NCBI GenBank assembly: GCA_003241215.1
Contig: QFOL01000002.1
Coordinates: 1-64,000 of the forward strand
Length of the DNA: 64,000 nt
DNA from: Agrobacterium fabrum
Lineage (GTDB): Bacteria; Pseudomonadota; Alphaproteobacteria; Rhizobiales; Rhizobiaceae
Direction of reading: 5' to 3'
In this document: positions 47,015-56,212 of the stretch, piece after piece
Layout: each line of letters starts with the position of its first letter
Position numbering within the stretch: position 1 is the stretch's first letter
Program-made: the position numbers and the translations under genes
The notes under the pieces: generated by a model
The model's input: only the letters and a program-made list of their open reading frames with translations
What the model was told of the DNA's origin: nothing
Database searches by the model: none

Positions 47015-48415
47015 TCAGAACCAGGCCCCGGGCAGCTTCAGTAAAAGGCCGGCGATTGCGCAGCCGGCCAAGGTCGGGATCATCCCCGTCTTGAGACGCA
47101 GCATCGCGAATATCGCCAGCGCCGAGAGGGCAAACGCCGGCCAGTTTATCGACGTCAACACCGGTATGTCCGGCCCTACGCCGAAGATGTCCAGCGAGCG
47201 AACCTCGCGGAACATGACATGGAGCCCGAACCAGAGCGCCAGGTTCACCACCACACCGACAACGGCAGCCGTGATCGCGGACAGGACTGCCGAAACCTTC
47301 CTGTTGCCGCGAAGCGCTTCGCTATATGGCCCACCGACAAATATGAACAGGAACGAGGGAGCGAAGGTTACCCAGGTTGTGAGAGCCGCGCCGAGACATC
47401 CTGCGACGACCGGATCGAACATGCCAGGGTTGCGATAGGCAGCAAAGAAGCCGACGAACTGCAGGACCATGATGAGCGGCCCCGGTGTCGTTTCGGCAAG
47501 GCCGAGGCCATCCGCCATTTCACCAGGCGCAAGCCAACCGAATGTGTCGACGGCCGCCTGTGCGACATAGGCGAGAACGGCATAAGCCCCGCCGAATGTC
47601 ACAACGGCCATGGTCGAGAAAAAGGTGCCGATCTGCGTCCAGACGGCCGTTGGCCCCGCCAGCAGCCACAGCAGGAACACCGGCATGAGCCATAGTGGAA
47701 GGCCGAGCATCAAAGAGCGACAGGTTCCGCGAAAAGACGGCCTGGTGTGAGCAAGCAGGCCCCGTTCAAACATCCGGTCGATGATCCCGTCGAAGTCGGG
47801 GGCCCCCTTTCCTCCGTGGCCCGCGCCGGTGAAGAGCTGAGGTGCGACGTAACTGCCGAGCCAGCCGACAAATCCGGCCGCGAGTATAATGAGCGGAAAT
47901 GGCACCTGAAGGATGTAGATCCCTATGAAGGCCGCCACGGCGATCCCGATCATGGTGCGGTTTTTCAGCGCGCGTTTGCCGATCCGCATGACCGCTTCCA
48001 CCACCACGGCGAGCACCGCCGCTTTCACACCAAAGAACATGGCGTCAATAAACGGCACGTGGCGATAAAGCGCATAGAGGATGCTGAGGCCCAGCATGAC
48101 GACAGCGCCTGGCAGTACGAACAGGAGGCCCGCGATTAGCCCGCCCCGGGTTCGGTGCATCAGCCAGCCGATGTAGGTTGCAAGCTGTTGCGCCTCCGGG
48201 CCTGGAAGCAGCATGCAATAGTTGAGCGCATGCAGGAAACGTTGTTCACCGATCCAGCGGCGATCTTCCACCAGTTCCTTATGCATCAACGCGATCTGTC
48301 CGGCCGGCCCTCCGAAACTCAGCAGACCGATTTTGGCCCACACATGGGTGGCCTCGGCGAGTGTGGGCACTTCAGGCTCTACGCCAGGCCGTGCTGCCGT
48401 CATGGAAATCGACAT
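47015..48415 (-). CDS. chrA: Chromate transporter ChrA
   Basis: 466 residues in two homologous halves, the long-chain CHR family form. The first half has LSFGGPAGQIALMHKELV and LLPGPEAQQLATYIGW; the second has VTFGGAYAVLAYVAQAAV and ETTPGPLIMVLQFVGF. It exports chromate across the inner membrane. The ATG at 48415 follows GGGAGG; an ATG 23 codons upstream falls in the chrB tail. It is downstream of chrB on the same strand with an 11-base gap, so the two form an operon. Confidence 0.93.
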   Translation of the reverse strand: MSISMTAARPGVEPEVPTLAEATHVWAKIGLLSFGGPAGQIALMHKELVEDRRWIGEQRFLHALNYCMLLPGPEAQQLATYIGWLMHRTRGGLIAGLLFVLPGAVVMLGLSILYALYRHVPFIDAMFFGVKAAVLAVVVEAVMRIGKRALKNRTMIGIAVAAFIGIYILQVPFPLIILAAGFVGWLGSYVAPQLFTGAGHGGKGAPDFDGIIDRMFERGLLAHTRPSFRGTCRSLMLGLPLWLMPVFLLWLLAGPTAVWTQIGTFFSTMAVVTFGGAYAVLAYVAQAAVDTFGWLAPGEMADGLGLAETTPGPLIMVLQFVGFFAAYRNPGMFDPVVAGCLGAALTTWVTFAPSFLFIFVGGPYSEALRGNRKVSAVLSAITAAVVGVVVNLALWFGLHVMFREVRSLDIFGVGPDIPVLTSINWPAFALSALAIFAMLRLKTGMIPTLAGCAIAGLLLKLPGAWF

Positions 48416-48426
48416 CGCAGCCTCCC

Positions 48427-49245
48427 TCACACCGACTTCGGGTTGGACGGCCAGTTGTGTGTTTCCTCGGTTGCGTCCCGGCACCAGCGGTAGAAGGCGT
48501 CGTAAAGAAGCATGCCCGCTTCGAGCTGTTCCAGGTCGTCGCGGTACATGCGGGAAAGGCCGAGCGACGCGGCAAGAAATCCCGACGCCTGGGGCACGAG
48601 GTCGAGCCGTGCCGTATCAGCAGCCCGGACGATCGTTGCCAGCCTTTCCAAGGGCCCTGAGACCAGACCAAATTCCTCGATCATCGTATCGAACGTGCAT
48701 CGGTCACCGCGGTGGCTCCAAAACACATCATCGATATCGAATGGCGTGGCGTCAAAGCGTTCTGAAACGGCCGTCACTTCCGCTGCCGAGACAAACAGGA
48801 AAACGGCATGCGGATCGACAAAGCGGCGGATCAGCCAGGGGCAGGCGATGCGATCGACCTTGGGACGGGCGCGCGTGACCCAGACGGTGCGCCCAGCCCC
48901 GTCGCGTTTCGGCAGGTACTGTGAATTGACGAGCACCCCGTCCGCAGCGCGCCAGCCTTCGAAGCCGCCTTCCAGCGTTTCGGCATTGATCCCTTCATGC
49001 CGCAGCCAAGCCGCGACACCCTGTGCCAGTTTCTGGCCCTTCTGGCAGACAACGACGACATTCCGAGAGGAAAATTCCTTCGCCCACGCCGCAACGTCAA
49101 GCGCTTGGCGATGGATTGCCCCCGGTAAAAAGCGGGGATCGTCGGCCGCATCTTCAGTGGTGCGAACGTCGATGATGACAGGCGCATTCGGCAAGCCGAT
49201 CAGGCGGGAAAGCTGCGAGTGGGTAATTTCTGTATTTGACGGCAT
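48427..49245 (-). CDS. chrB: Chromate resistance protein ChrB-like with N-terminal rhodanese domain
   Basis: 272 residues. Residues 1-115 are a rhodanese domain with the active-site loop VVVCQKGQKLAQG (Cys present). From about 125 the ChrB C-terminal domain follows: VWVTRARPKVDRIACPWLIRRFVD and FDTMIEEFGL. ChrB proteins sense chromate or help to reduce it. The rhodanese half replaces the usual N-terminal DNA-binding part, so this form may act as an enzyme rather than a regulator; that is inference. The ATG at 49245 lies six codons into the open frame. Confidence 0.85.
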   Translation of the reverse strand: MPSNTEITHSQLSRLIGLPNAPVIIDVRTTEDAADDPRFLPGAIHRQALDVAAWAKEFSSRNVVVVCQKGQKLAQGVAAWLRHEGINAETLEGGFEGWRAADGVLVNSQYLPKRDGAGRTVWVTRARPKVDRIACPWLIRRFVDPHAVFLFVSAAEVTAVSERFDATPFDIDDVFWSHRGDRCTFDTMIEEFGLVSGPLERLATIVRAADTARLDLVPQASGFLAASLGLSRMYRDDLEQLEAGMLLYDAFYRWCRDATEETHNWPSNPKSV

Positions 49246-49380
49246 GAGCGTCCATCCCTTCATGTGTGGGAACTGTGGACGCGATCTTTGGGCTGCCGCC
49301 TCACGGGGTCGTCGCGATTAACCCCTTGTCTGGAAAATAGCGCCAAGTGGCCGCGAGTGCAAGCTTCGCATTACGCATGA

Positions 49381-50112
49381 TCATGCCAAAAACAGTTCGC
49401 GCGCGGCAATCAGTGTCAGCAGCAGGCCGACACCCGCCTCAAGCACGCGAGAGGCCTTCTCCAACACAACGGCGCGGCCTTCAATCAGATGGATCAACCC
49501 ATTGCGAAAAAGGATTGTTGCAGCCGCAACCGTCGAAAGCGTCAGCGCCACGCCCACCATCATGGCGCCGGCAAACATTACACCGGCTTCAGGAACACCG
49601 CGCGATACCGCGAAGGTCATGACAAACAGCGTCAGGGGGCATGGGATGAGACCGGCCATGAAGCCGACCGCCAGACCTTCGCCGTGATCGTGCCTATGCG
49701 GACGTTTCCAGAAAGCGCGATAGAGCATCCACAGACCGATGACACCGAGCAATCCACGGCTCATATCCTCAAGCAAGGGGGCACGGCCGGGGTTGACGAA
49801 CGAGGAGAAGGAAACGAGCGGCAAGGCAAGCACGACGATCAGCACCGACAGTGCGACGTGGGTAAAGGACAAAACAGCGGAGACTGTCAATCCGCGGATC
49901 AGGCCGAGCGGCGAACTGGCGAGATAGCTGGCGAGGATCATCTTGCTGTGTCCCGGCATCAGCGCGTGGGCCGCACCGAACAAGACGCCCATTGGCAGAT
50001 AGACGAGGAATGCGCCCCAGCCTCCGCCGGTCGCGAAGGCCTTGATGTGTTCTGCAAACGCAAGATAGACATCCCGCTGGAAACTGACGATGTCCTGGAT
50101 CAGGCCGACCAT
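49381..50112 (-). CDS. NicO-family nickel/cobalt transporter-like membrane protein
   Basis: 243 residues with about six hydrophobic segments. GAAHALMPGHSKMIL near residue 50 is the NicO/RcnA metal motif (H-x-x-x-P-G-H-x-K), and FMAGLIPCPLTLFVM is the second conserved helix motif. A short basic, His-containing loop (KRPHRHDHGEG) lies between. It probably exports Ni or Co; uptake is possible. Its ATG shares one base with the stop of the DedA gene upstream, so translation is coupled. Confidence 0.85.
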   Translation of the reverse strand: MVGLIQDIVSFQRDVYLAFAEHIKAFATGGGWGAFLVYLPMGVLFGAAHALMPGHSKMILASYLASSPLGLIRGLTVSAVLSFTHVALSVLIVVLALPLVSFSSFVNPGRAPLLEDMSRGLLGVIGLWMLYRAFWKRPHRHDHGEGLAVGFMAGLIPCPLTLFVMTFAVSRGVPEAGVMFAGAMMVGVALTLSTVAAATILFRNGLIHLIEGRAVVLEKASRVLEAGVGLLLTLIAARELFLA

Positions 50113-50549
50113 CACGCCACGCTCAGCGTTGCTGCCGTGAGAACCGCATACCTCCCGACCTTGGCGAAAGTTACAAGCAGCAGGAAGATGGGAAACGGTT
50201 CGCGAAGCACGCCGGCGACGACGGTCAGCGGATCGCCAATGATGGGTACCCAGCTGAGAAGCAGCGACCACTTTCCATAACGGCGATACCAGCTTTGAGC
50301 CCGGTCAAGCGCTGCGGGCTTCACGGGAAACCAGCGCCGGCTCCTGAAACGCTCCACGCCACGTCCGAGCAGCCAGTTGGCAACCGATCCCAGGACATTG
50401 CCGAGGCTGGCGACCGCGATCAGTGCCCAGACAGGATAAGCGTCGGTGAGCACAAGGCCCACCAACGCGGCTTCCGATTGCATGGGCAGGATCGTCGCGG
50501 CGACAAATGCGGTGACGAACAGCCCGACATAAACGATGAGGTCCGTCAT
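50112..50549 (-). CDS. DedA/YqaA-family membrane protein
   Basis: 145 residues with about four membrane segments, the short YqaA form of the DedA/SNARE-associated family. GNVLGSVANWLLGRG and SWVPIIGDPLTVVAGVL are family landmarks, the latter carrying the usual G-D-P motif of the membrane re-entrant loop. DedA proteins act in lipid scrambling and membrane potential homeostasis. The ATG at 50549 overlaps the MFS gene's stop by four bases. Its position inside a metal-efflux operon is uncommon. Confidence 0.85.
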   Translation of the reverse strand: MTDLIVYVGLFVTAFVAATILPMQSEAALVGLVLTDAYPVWALIAVASLGNVLGSVANWLLGRGVERFRSRRWFPVKPAALDRAQSWYRRYGKWSLLLSWVPIIGDPLTVVAGVLREPFPIFLLLVTFAKVGRYAVLTAATLSVA

Positions 50550-51868
50550 TGAGCCTGCGGCCATTCCGGGTGATGGCTGTCGATGACGAAGGTGTGCCGA
50601 TGGCGATGTCCCCGCCCCACGGCAATGGCGTCGGCAAGGTGCGGATGGCTTGCGTCCAGTTCGTCATGCGTATGTTCGATTTCATCAGGATCGCTTTCCG
50701 GCCACAGTCGCATCGCGCAGAACACTGCGACGGCGGCAATCAGCCCGAGCGCCACGAAGGTCACGGGCAAACCGGCCTTGGCGCCCAGCCATCCTGCGAC
50801 GGGATAGGTAATCAGCCAGCATGCGTGCGACAGCGCAAACTGCGCCGCAAAGAGCGCAGGCCGGTCTTCGGGCTGTGACGAGCGCCGCAACAGGCGCCCC
50901 GATGGGGTCTGGGTCAACGAGTATCCGAGACCGAGCATGAACCAGAGCGGCAGCAAGAACACGTAACTTTGCACGGTGACGCCGATGAACAGGCCGAGGA
51001 CCAGGACGGAAGCGCCCGCAAGCATCGCCTTGCGATCCGGCATCTCGTCAAGCAGGCGCGGCAGCAGCAATGCGGCGATCATCGAACCGCCGCCAAAAGC
51101 CGCCAGAGCCAGCGCGGTTGACCGTTGACTGAGGCCGAAGCCGGCCTGCACGAGAACGACAGTGTTGACGATGACCATGGCGCTTGCCGCCGCCACGGCA
51201 AGATTGAGCGCCAGCAACCCACGCAGGCGCGGGGTCGCGAGATAGATGCGCATTCCGCGCGTGGTCCGGTCATAGATGCCCCGCCGTTCGGTTGCCTTGG
51301 GGCTTGGCAGCGCCACGGAGACAACGAGCGCCGCCGATACCAGGAACCCGACAACGGTTCCGGCAAACAGGCTGTGGAAGCTGATGACGGTCAAAAGCGC
51401 CGCAGCCAGCATCGGGCTGACGACGCTCTCGAGATCATAGGCCAGGCGCGAGAGCGACAGCGCGCGGGTGTATTCTTTCTCGTCCGGCAATACATCCGGG
51501 ATGGTTGCCTGGAAGGTCGGTGTGAATGCCGCCGAGGCCGATTGCAGCACGAAGATCAGTACATACACCTGCCAGATCTCGGAGACGAAGGGCAGCAGGA
51601 TCGCCACTGCCGCCCGGATCAGATCAAGGAACACAAGCATGGTTCTACGTGGCAGGCGTTCGGCGAAGGCCGCCGCAACCGGCGCGACGCCGACATAAGC
51701 GATCATCTTGATGGCGAGCGCCGTTCCAAGAACCGCTCCGGCATTTGGCCCGGCCAGATCGTAAGCCAGCAGCCCGAGCGCCACGGTGGCCAGGCCCGTG
51801 CCAACAAGCGCTATGACCTGGGCGAGAAAAAGATGACGATAGGTACGGTTTGCAAGAACTTGCAACAT
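50546..51868 (-). CDS. MFS transporter with His-rich C-terminal tail
   Basis: 440 residues with about 12 hydrophobic helices. It resembles NreB/DHA-type exporters with LIFVLQSASAAFTPTFQATIPD near the middle. The last 45 residues are cytoplasmic and rich in histidine and acid (EHTHDELDASHPHLADAI, GRGHRHRHTF, DSHHPEW), as in nickel-resistance NreB proteins. Its place between RcnA-like and NicO genes supports Ni/Co efflux. It starts at an ATG 18 bases after the RcnA-like stop (51887). Confidence 0.85.
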   Translation of the reverse strand: MLQVLANRTYRHLFLAQVIALVGTGLATVALGLLAYDLAGPNAGAVLGTALAIKMIAYVGVAPVAAAFAERLPRRTMLVFLDLIRAAVAILLPFVSEIWQVYVLIFVLQSASAAFTPTFQATIPDVLPDEKEYTRALSLSRLAYDLESVVSPMLAAALLTVISFHSLFAGTVVGFLVSAALVVSVALPSPKATERRGIYDRTTRGMRIYLATPRLRGLLALNLAVAAASAMVIVNTVVLVQAGFGLSQRSTALALAAFGGGSMIAALLLPRLLDEMPDRKAMLAGASVLVLGLFIGVTVQSYVFLLPLWFMLGLGYSLTQTPSGRLLRRSSQPEDRPALFAAQFALSHACWLITYPVAGWLGAKAGLPVTFVALGLIAAVAVFCAMRLWPESDPDEIEHTHDELDASHPHLADAIAVGRGHRHRHTFVIDSHHPEWPQAQ

Positions 51869-51886
51869 GACAGATATTCCGTTCGA

Positions 51887-53152
51887 TCAACCAGCTGCGG
51901 GGATGGCGGTTGCTGCCTGCGCCGCAAGCCCTGTCCAGCCGTGATAACCGACATAGAGCCCGACGAGAATGATGAGGATGCTGGACACGTAAGGCGCTCT
52001 CCGGGCAACGGTGCCGAACCACGTCCAGCGTTTGGTCGCGTGGCGAACGCTTAGAGCCGCCGCAGCGCCAACCAGCACGAGAGTGATCGCAAGGCCGATA
52101 GAAAAGCACAGGACGAGAACAAAGCCCAGCGTAAATTCCTTGAGCTGCAGGCACAGGAGCAGAACGGTGATTGCGGCCGGGCAAGGAATGAGCCCGCCGG
52201 TCAGGCCGAAAAGCACGATCTGCCACGTCGTAACATTCTGGTTTGCGAACCGCCGGCGGATATCGTTGGCATGGGCAAGCTCATGGGCATCCTGATAACC
52301 GTCCGAACTGATCTCCAGGCCGCGTAGCTCCTCGTGCATATGATCGTGGCCTTCACCCTCAACGAACGAAAGATCATAATCATGGGTGTGGTTACCGTGG
52401 CCGAGGCTGACGCGGGCCATGAACTCATGCGGTTCCGGAATTTCGGTGGTTGATTCGAGATAGTCGCCTTTGTCGGCAAATGCGAATGCCTGCATCATGC
52501 CGTCTGGCCGTTCCGTCATTATCTTGACATCCTGCGCCTTCCACACCTGCCCCCGCTCCGTGCGAAGCCGCCAGACCGGAGGGACGCCATCTTCAAAAAC
52601 CTCAACCGCGATGACACCATGCCCGGTGTCGATGCGGCGGACATCGCCATGCGCGTGTCCGTGTGAAGCGACTGGCGCTGGCTGCGCGTGATCATGACCG
52701 TGGGGCGCGCCATGCGAATGAGAGCCGTCGTGGGCGTGCGAGCCATGATGTTTATCATGGGGCCCGTGACCACCGTGGGCATGACCTGCGGCGGCCCTGG
52801 CCATCTGCTGATCTTTCCATGTCCGCCAGAGCATCCACAAAGCTATGCCGATGATGATAATGGCGGAGACAAGCTGGAAATACGGCTCGGAGGTTTCCGC
52901 ATCCAGACCCTGCCAGAAATACATGCCGGCAAATGCTATGCCCCAGACGATGGCCGTGTGCGAAATCGTTGCGGCAAGGCCGAGCAGAACCGCCTGAGCA
53001 ACAGTGCCCCGCACCGCGACGATGAAGGCAGCCATCATCGTCTTGGAGTGGCCAGGCTCCAGTCCGTGAAGCGCACCGAGAAGAATGGCGCTCGGGATAA
53101 ACAGCCACGCATGTGCCGACCCCTGTTGCAGCAGTTCAGAAAATTCAGGCAT
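51887..53152 (-). CDS. rcnA: RcnA-like nickel/cobalt efflux protein with His-rich loop
   Basis: 421 residues, much longer than the 243-residue NicO paralogue. LHGLEPGHSKTMM near residue 30 is the family's metal motif and GGLIPCPAAITVLLLC the second. Between helices 3 and 4 lies a His-rich loop (about 124-169; for example HGPHDKHHGSHAHDGSHSH) followed by a soluble domain of about 100 residues. It should export Ni2+ or Co2+ at the inner membrane. It is first in a four-gene efflux operon and has a CsoR/RcnR-type operator about 44 bases before its ATG. Confidence 0.9.
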   Translation of the reverse strand: MPEFSELLQQGSAHAWLFIPSAILLGALHGLEPGHSKTMMAAFIVAVRGTVAQAVLLGLAATISHTAIVWGIAFAGMYFWQGLDAETSEPYFQLVSAIIIIGIALWMLWRTWKDQQMARAAAGHAHGGHGPHDKHHGSHAHDGSHSHGAPHGHDHAQPAPVASHGHAHGDVRRIDTGHGVIAVEVFEDGVPPVWRLRTERGQVWKAQDVKIMTERPDGMMQAFAFADKGDYLESTTEIPEPHEFMARVSLGHGNHTHDYDLSFVEGEGHDHMHEELRGLEISSDGYQDAHELAHANDIRRRFANQNVTTWQIVLFGLTGGLIPCPAAITVLLLCLQLKEFTLGFVLVLCFSIGLAITLVLVGAAAALSVRHATKRWTWFGTVARRAPYVSSILIILVGLYVGYHGWTGLAAQAATAIPAAG

Positions 53153-53195
53153 TTGATAAACCTCGGCGGACGGATAGGAATCTCGCTCAATTACC

Positions 53196-53214
53196 TATCC
53201 CCCTGGTAGGGATA
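53196..53214 (-). promoter_or_regulatory. Inverted-repeat operator (site A) within the rcnA promoter
   Basis: TATCCCCCTGGTAGGGATA has six-base arms TATCCC/GGGATA. Read on the minus strand it lies between a -35-like TTGCAA and a -10-like TAGGTA separated by 17 bases, so a bound repressor would block the promoter of the rcnA operon. G-tracts flanked by AT arms are typical for RcnR/CsoR operators. Three related sites lie at 53881, 58594 and 61788. The 268-base gap around it holds no gene. Confidence 0.7.
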
Positions 53215-53420
53215 TTGCAAATGATATTTTCGCCGTTCCTGGATTTCCGGCTCGCTCCAGCCTCGACCTAAATCCGGATCAGGCCACCCGCCGCGCAGGA
53301 CACAGGCAGGGCCTTCAACAGCAGAAATTGCGCCCCAAGAATGGGCGACGAACATTTCGCGCGAAACAGACGATCGCTCCGCATGGCGTCAGGCTTTCCC
53401 GGATAGGGCCGCAAGAATCG

Positions 53421-53708
53421 TCAAAGATACTTTGTTATGGTCTTGAACTCGTCGATTGACTGACGCTTTTCTCTTGGCAGGGCGCCGACAGTGTCTTCGA
53501 GGCAATGGTCGAGGTGATCCTGAATGAGATTTCTCTTGGCGTTGCTGATCGCCTTTTCGACTGCGTGGAGTTGCTGAGCGATATCGACACAGGGTTTTCC
53601 GGCTTCAATCATCGCAATGACGCTTTTCAGATGGCCGTCAGCCCGCTTCAGTCTTTTGATGATGTCGGTATGGGTCTCGTGAGTATGAGGTTCGGTCATG
53701 GTGTCCAT
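53421..53708 (-). CDS. RcnR/CsoR-family metal-sensing repressor
   Basis: 95 residues (92 from the second ATG), all-helical DUF156/CsoR-type protein. The conserved cysteine is in AGKPCVDIAQQL, the histidine in LIQDHLDHC and an extra Cys follows; the N-terminus adds HTHETH as a possible metal ligand set. These repressors release DNA on binding nickel, cobalt, copper or other signals. Several upstream G-tract inverted repeats (53196, 53881, 58594, 61788) are candidates for its sites. It is transcribed in the same direction as the rcnA operon. Confidence 0.88.
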   Translation of the reverse strand: MDTMTEPHTHETHTDIIKRLKRADGHLKSVIAMIEAGKPCVDIAQQLHAVEKAISNAKRNLIQDHLDHCLEDTVGALPREKRQSIDEFKTITKYL

Positions 53709-53880
53709 ATCTTTGTTTAACTCCTCTCCCTTGCAAGAGCGCGCCCTAGTCTAGAGCCATAAGCCCGGGACGCCGTTTCATCAAGCCTTTGGACTGCGGA
53801 TCGCCGCTCACCATTTTGGCAAAAAAATAGGCCGCCGATCGGCGCGACGTCATCAAAAACACGTCACTTTATTATCGTCC

Positions 53881-53899
53881 TATCCACCCGGAGAGGATA
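53881..53899 (+). promoter_or_regulatory. Inverted-repeat site B upstream of the first His-rich/HupE module
   Basis: TATCCACCCGGAGAGGATA has arms TATCC/GGATA with a nine-base spacer, the same total length (19 bases) as site A. It lies about 290 bases before the first His-rich gene. The 465-base region between the repressor and that gene otherwise shows no clear gene; it may also carry the repressor's own promoter on the other strand. Confidence 0.5.
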
Positions 53900-54185
53900 A
53901 ATCAAGGTCGTTTCGGCCATCGAGTCGCCAACCAACGGCGACATCAGGCGCTTGCGAAGCAGGAGTTTTAACCACGGGTAAAACCGTCAGCAATTCGGTG
54001 GTGGCATATCCGCCTCACGCCGACTCTCTCCGTTGAGAGCCTCTGCCAGAGCGGGCGTAACCCGGTTTTCCACCGAGGCGTTTCATGAAATCGTCAATGG
54101 GCGCTCGTGAATCCTATCGGGGAGGATTGGTAATTTTTAGCGTTCATTAACTGTTGTGTGCCATTTGTTAACCATGCGAACGACC

Positions 54186-54560
54186 ATGAAAAAATCGATC
54201 ACCGTTTTCTGCCTGAGCCTCGCTCTGGTGGTCGGCATGATTTTTTCGCTCGCTGGCGAAGTCCGTTCCCACAGTGTCGCATCGTCGCAACTGGCAAGCC
54301 TCGGTGACGAAACGCACAGCCCACACGATAGCGAAGTCGATTTAGGAACGAAAAAATCGCCCGGCAGCCAGTCGGACCATACGCAAAATTCCAACCATTC
54401 CCATGGGCACAACTCGACCGATCATTCACATGAAAAATCGGCGATGCCTTTCAACTTGTTTTGCGAAACAGGGTCGTGCTCATTTGCATACGCCCTGCGT
54501 CGCAACAGCCCGTTGGTTGACGACTATTCCATCAGAGTGGAGCGCCCGCCACGTTCGTAG
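54186..54560 (+). CDS. Small His-rich membrane-anchored/secreted protein (module 1)
   Basis: 124 residues from ATG 54186 (MKKSITVFCLSLALVVGM), a signal peptide or membrane anchor. The rest is hydrophilic with two His clusters (HSVASSQ..., NHSHGHNSTDHSHEKS) and cysteines (FCETGSC). In-frame ATGs at 54156 and 54174 are alternatives. It is the first gene of module 1, 42 bases before the HupE-like gene. The pattern suggests a periplasmic metal-binding or buffering protein; no known family is recognised. Confidence 0.6.
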   Translation: MKKSITVFCLSLALVVGMIFSLAGEVRSHSVASSQLASLGDETHSPHDSEVDLGTKKSPGSQSDHTQNSNHSHGHNSTDHSHEKSAMPFNLFCETGSCSFAYALRRNSPLVDDYSIRVERPPRS

Positions 54561-54602
54561 TCCGTTGTCCCGCAACCCTGCCAACAACAACGGATTGTCG
54601 CC

Positions 54603-55331
54603 ATGCTTTCGTTATGCTCACGGAGTTCGATTTTATCGCGCTTCAATAGCGCTGTAATCTATTGCCTGCTGTTAACGGCGCTCTATACATCCGGTGCCGA
54701 TGTCGCGCTCGCCCATGCTGTCTCGGAAGGAGACAAGGGCTACATTCAGGAAATCACCGGTCCAAACATTCTACCGTTCATCTACCTCGGTGCGAAGCAC
54801 ATGATCACCGGGTACGACCACATTTTGTTCCTGCTGGGCGTGATCTTTTTCCTTTACCGGATGAAGCACATCGCCATCTACGTCAGTCTCTTTGCCTTCG
54901 GCCATTCGTCAACAATGCTGCTGGGCGTCTATTTCAACGTCGGTATCAGCAGCTATGTGATCGATGCGATTATCGGTCTGTCAGTTGTCTACAAGGCACT
55001 CGACAATATCGGCGCCTTCAAGCGATGGTTTGGCTTCCAGCCGAATACGAAAATCGCAACGCTCGTTTTCGGATTCTTTCACGGCTTCGGGCTCTCGACG
55101 AAGATCATCGAGTACAACATATCCCCCGACGGCCTTCTGCCGAACCTTCTCGCATTCAATGTGGGCGTTGAGATCGGGCAAATGCTGGCGCTTGCGACCA
55201 TCCTCATCGCGATGGGCTACTGGCGGCAGACACGAAGCTTCTGGCGATATGCCTATAGTGCCAACGTCGTGATGATGGCGGCTGGTTTCACTCTTTTCGG
55301 CTACCAGATCGGTGGCCTACTCTTCTCGTGA
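54603..55331 (+). CDS. HupE/UreJ-like membrane protein (module 1)
   Basis: 242 residues. A signal-like N-terminus ends in ALAHAVSEGDKGYIQE, then about six hydrophobic helices. LGAKHMITGYDHILFLLGV is the HupE/UreJ-2 family motif (H-x-x-x-G-x-D-H), and FGFFHGFGLSTKI and NVGVEIGQ are the other conserved segments, rich in histidines. Family members are nickel/cobalt permeases or urease/hydrogenase accessory proteins. No urease or hydrogenase genes lie here, so it more likely serves this metal module. Very similar in sequence and context to the gene at 62271. Confidence 0.85.
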   Translation: MLSLCSRSSILSRFNSAVIYCLLLTALYTSGADVALAHAVSEGDKGYIQEITGPNILPFIYLGAKHMITGYDHILFLLGVIFFLYRMKHIAIYVSLFAFGHSSTMLLGVYFNVGISSYVIDAIIGLSVVYKALDNIGAFKRWFGFQPNTKIATLVFGFFHGFGLSTKIIEYNISPDGLLPNLLAFNVGVEIGQMLALATILIAMGYWRQTRSFWRYAYSANVVMMAAGFTLFGYQIGGLLFS

Positions 55332-55338
55332 GGGCACC

Positions 55339-56118
55339 ATGTATAACAGTGACTTTCCGACGCGGGCGGAACTGCCCACTCATGCACAACTGAAGCGTTC
55401 AACCCTGATTGCGGCTGCTAGCGCGCTTGCCATTCTTGTCACGATCGTCTTCCCTTCGGAATACGGCGTAGACGTCACCGGCGTGGGTGGTTTGCTTCGT
55501 CTGACGGAAATGGGACAAATTAAGACCCAGCTTGCCCAGGAAGCCGCCAGCGACAGAATGACAACGGCAGCCACGCCACCTCAGCAGCCCGTGCAACAGG
55601 TTTCCCAGGCGCAAGTCGCGCTGCTGGCAGAGCGCGTTTCGGCGCTTGAAAAATTCTTCTTCGATGGTCAGGCATCCGGTTCTGCGGCGCCCCAGCCGGG
55701 AGCCGTTACCAGCATTTCGGAACCGGCCTCGCCTGACGATGCGCAAGCCGCCGATCAGAATGGGGCTCTTAGTCTGATCTCGACGGGGAGCGCAGATGCG
55801 GTCAAGCAATCCGATGAGATGAACGTGGTTTTGGGCCCTGGAGAGGGAACCGAAATCAAGATGGTCATGGATGCCGGCGCAAAGGCGAATTTTTGGTGGT
55901 CGGCAAACGGCGGCCAGTTGAATTTTGACGCTCACGGTGACGGCGGTGGCCAGTCGGTCAGCTATGAAAAGGGCCGGGGCATAGGCCAGGACGAAGGTGT
56001 CATGACAGCTTCATTCTCCGGAAACCACGGCTGGTTCTGGCGCAACAGAACCAGCGAACCGGTCACCTTGACGCTCCGGACGAATGGAACTTACGCGCAG
56101 CTAAAGCGGATGAAGTGA
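55339..56118 (+). CDS. Single-pass anchor protein with conserved C-terminal domain (module 1)
   Basis: 259 residues. One membrane helix near residues 22-40 (STLIAAASALAILVTIVF) is followed by a coiled or disordered linker (RLTEMGQIKTQLAQEAASDR). The C-terminal domain of about 105 residues has NVVLGPGEGTEIKMVMDAG, DAHGDGGGQSVSYEKGRG and GNHGWFWRNR. The same motifs occur in the gene at 63020. The beta-rich pattern might form a GOLD-like sandwich, but this is a guess from layout. Seven bases separate it from the HupE-like gene, so the two are coupled. Confidence 0.7.
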   Translation: MYNSDFPTRAELPTHAQLKRSTLIAAASALAILVTIVFPSEYGVDVTGVGGLLRLTEMGQIKTQLAQEAASDRMTTAATPPQQPVQQVSQAQVALLAERVSALEKFFFDGQASGSAAPQPGAVTSISEPASPDDAQAADQNGALSLISTGSADAVKQSDEMNVVLGPGEGTEIKMVMDAGAKANFWWSANGGQLNFDAHGDGGGQSVSYEKGRGIGQDEGVMTASFSGNHGWFWRNRTSEPVTLTLRTNGTYAQLKRMK

Positions 56119-56124
56119 GCGAAA

Positions 56125-56156
56125 ACAGGGGTGCACAACACCTTGCGCACCCCTGT
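56125..56156. terminator. Hairpin ending module 1
   Basis: Arms ACAGGGGTGC (56125-56134) and GCACCCCTGT (56147-56156) pair perfectly around a 12-base loop, seven bases after the module 1 anchor gene. No long T run follows, so termination may be partial. Confidence 0.6.
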
Positions 56157-56212
56157 CCCGACAAATCTCAGCTTGACCGGGTTCCAAACCTCGACAACAC
56201 TGCAGAACAGAA

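Noticed and set aside
54603-55331. Urease or hydrogenase accessory locus
   Set aside because: HupE/UreJ similarity alone suggested it, but no urease or hydrogenase structural gene is present in the window.
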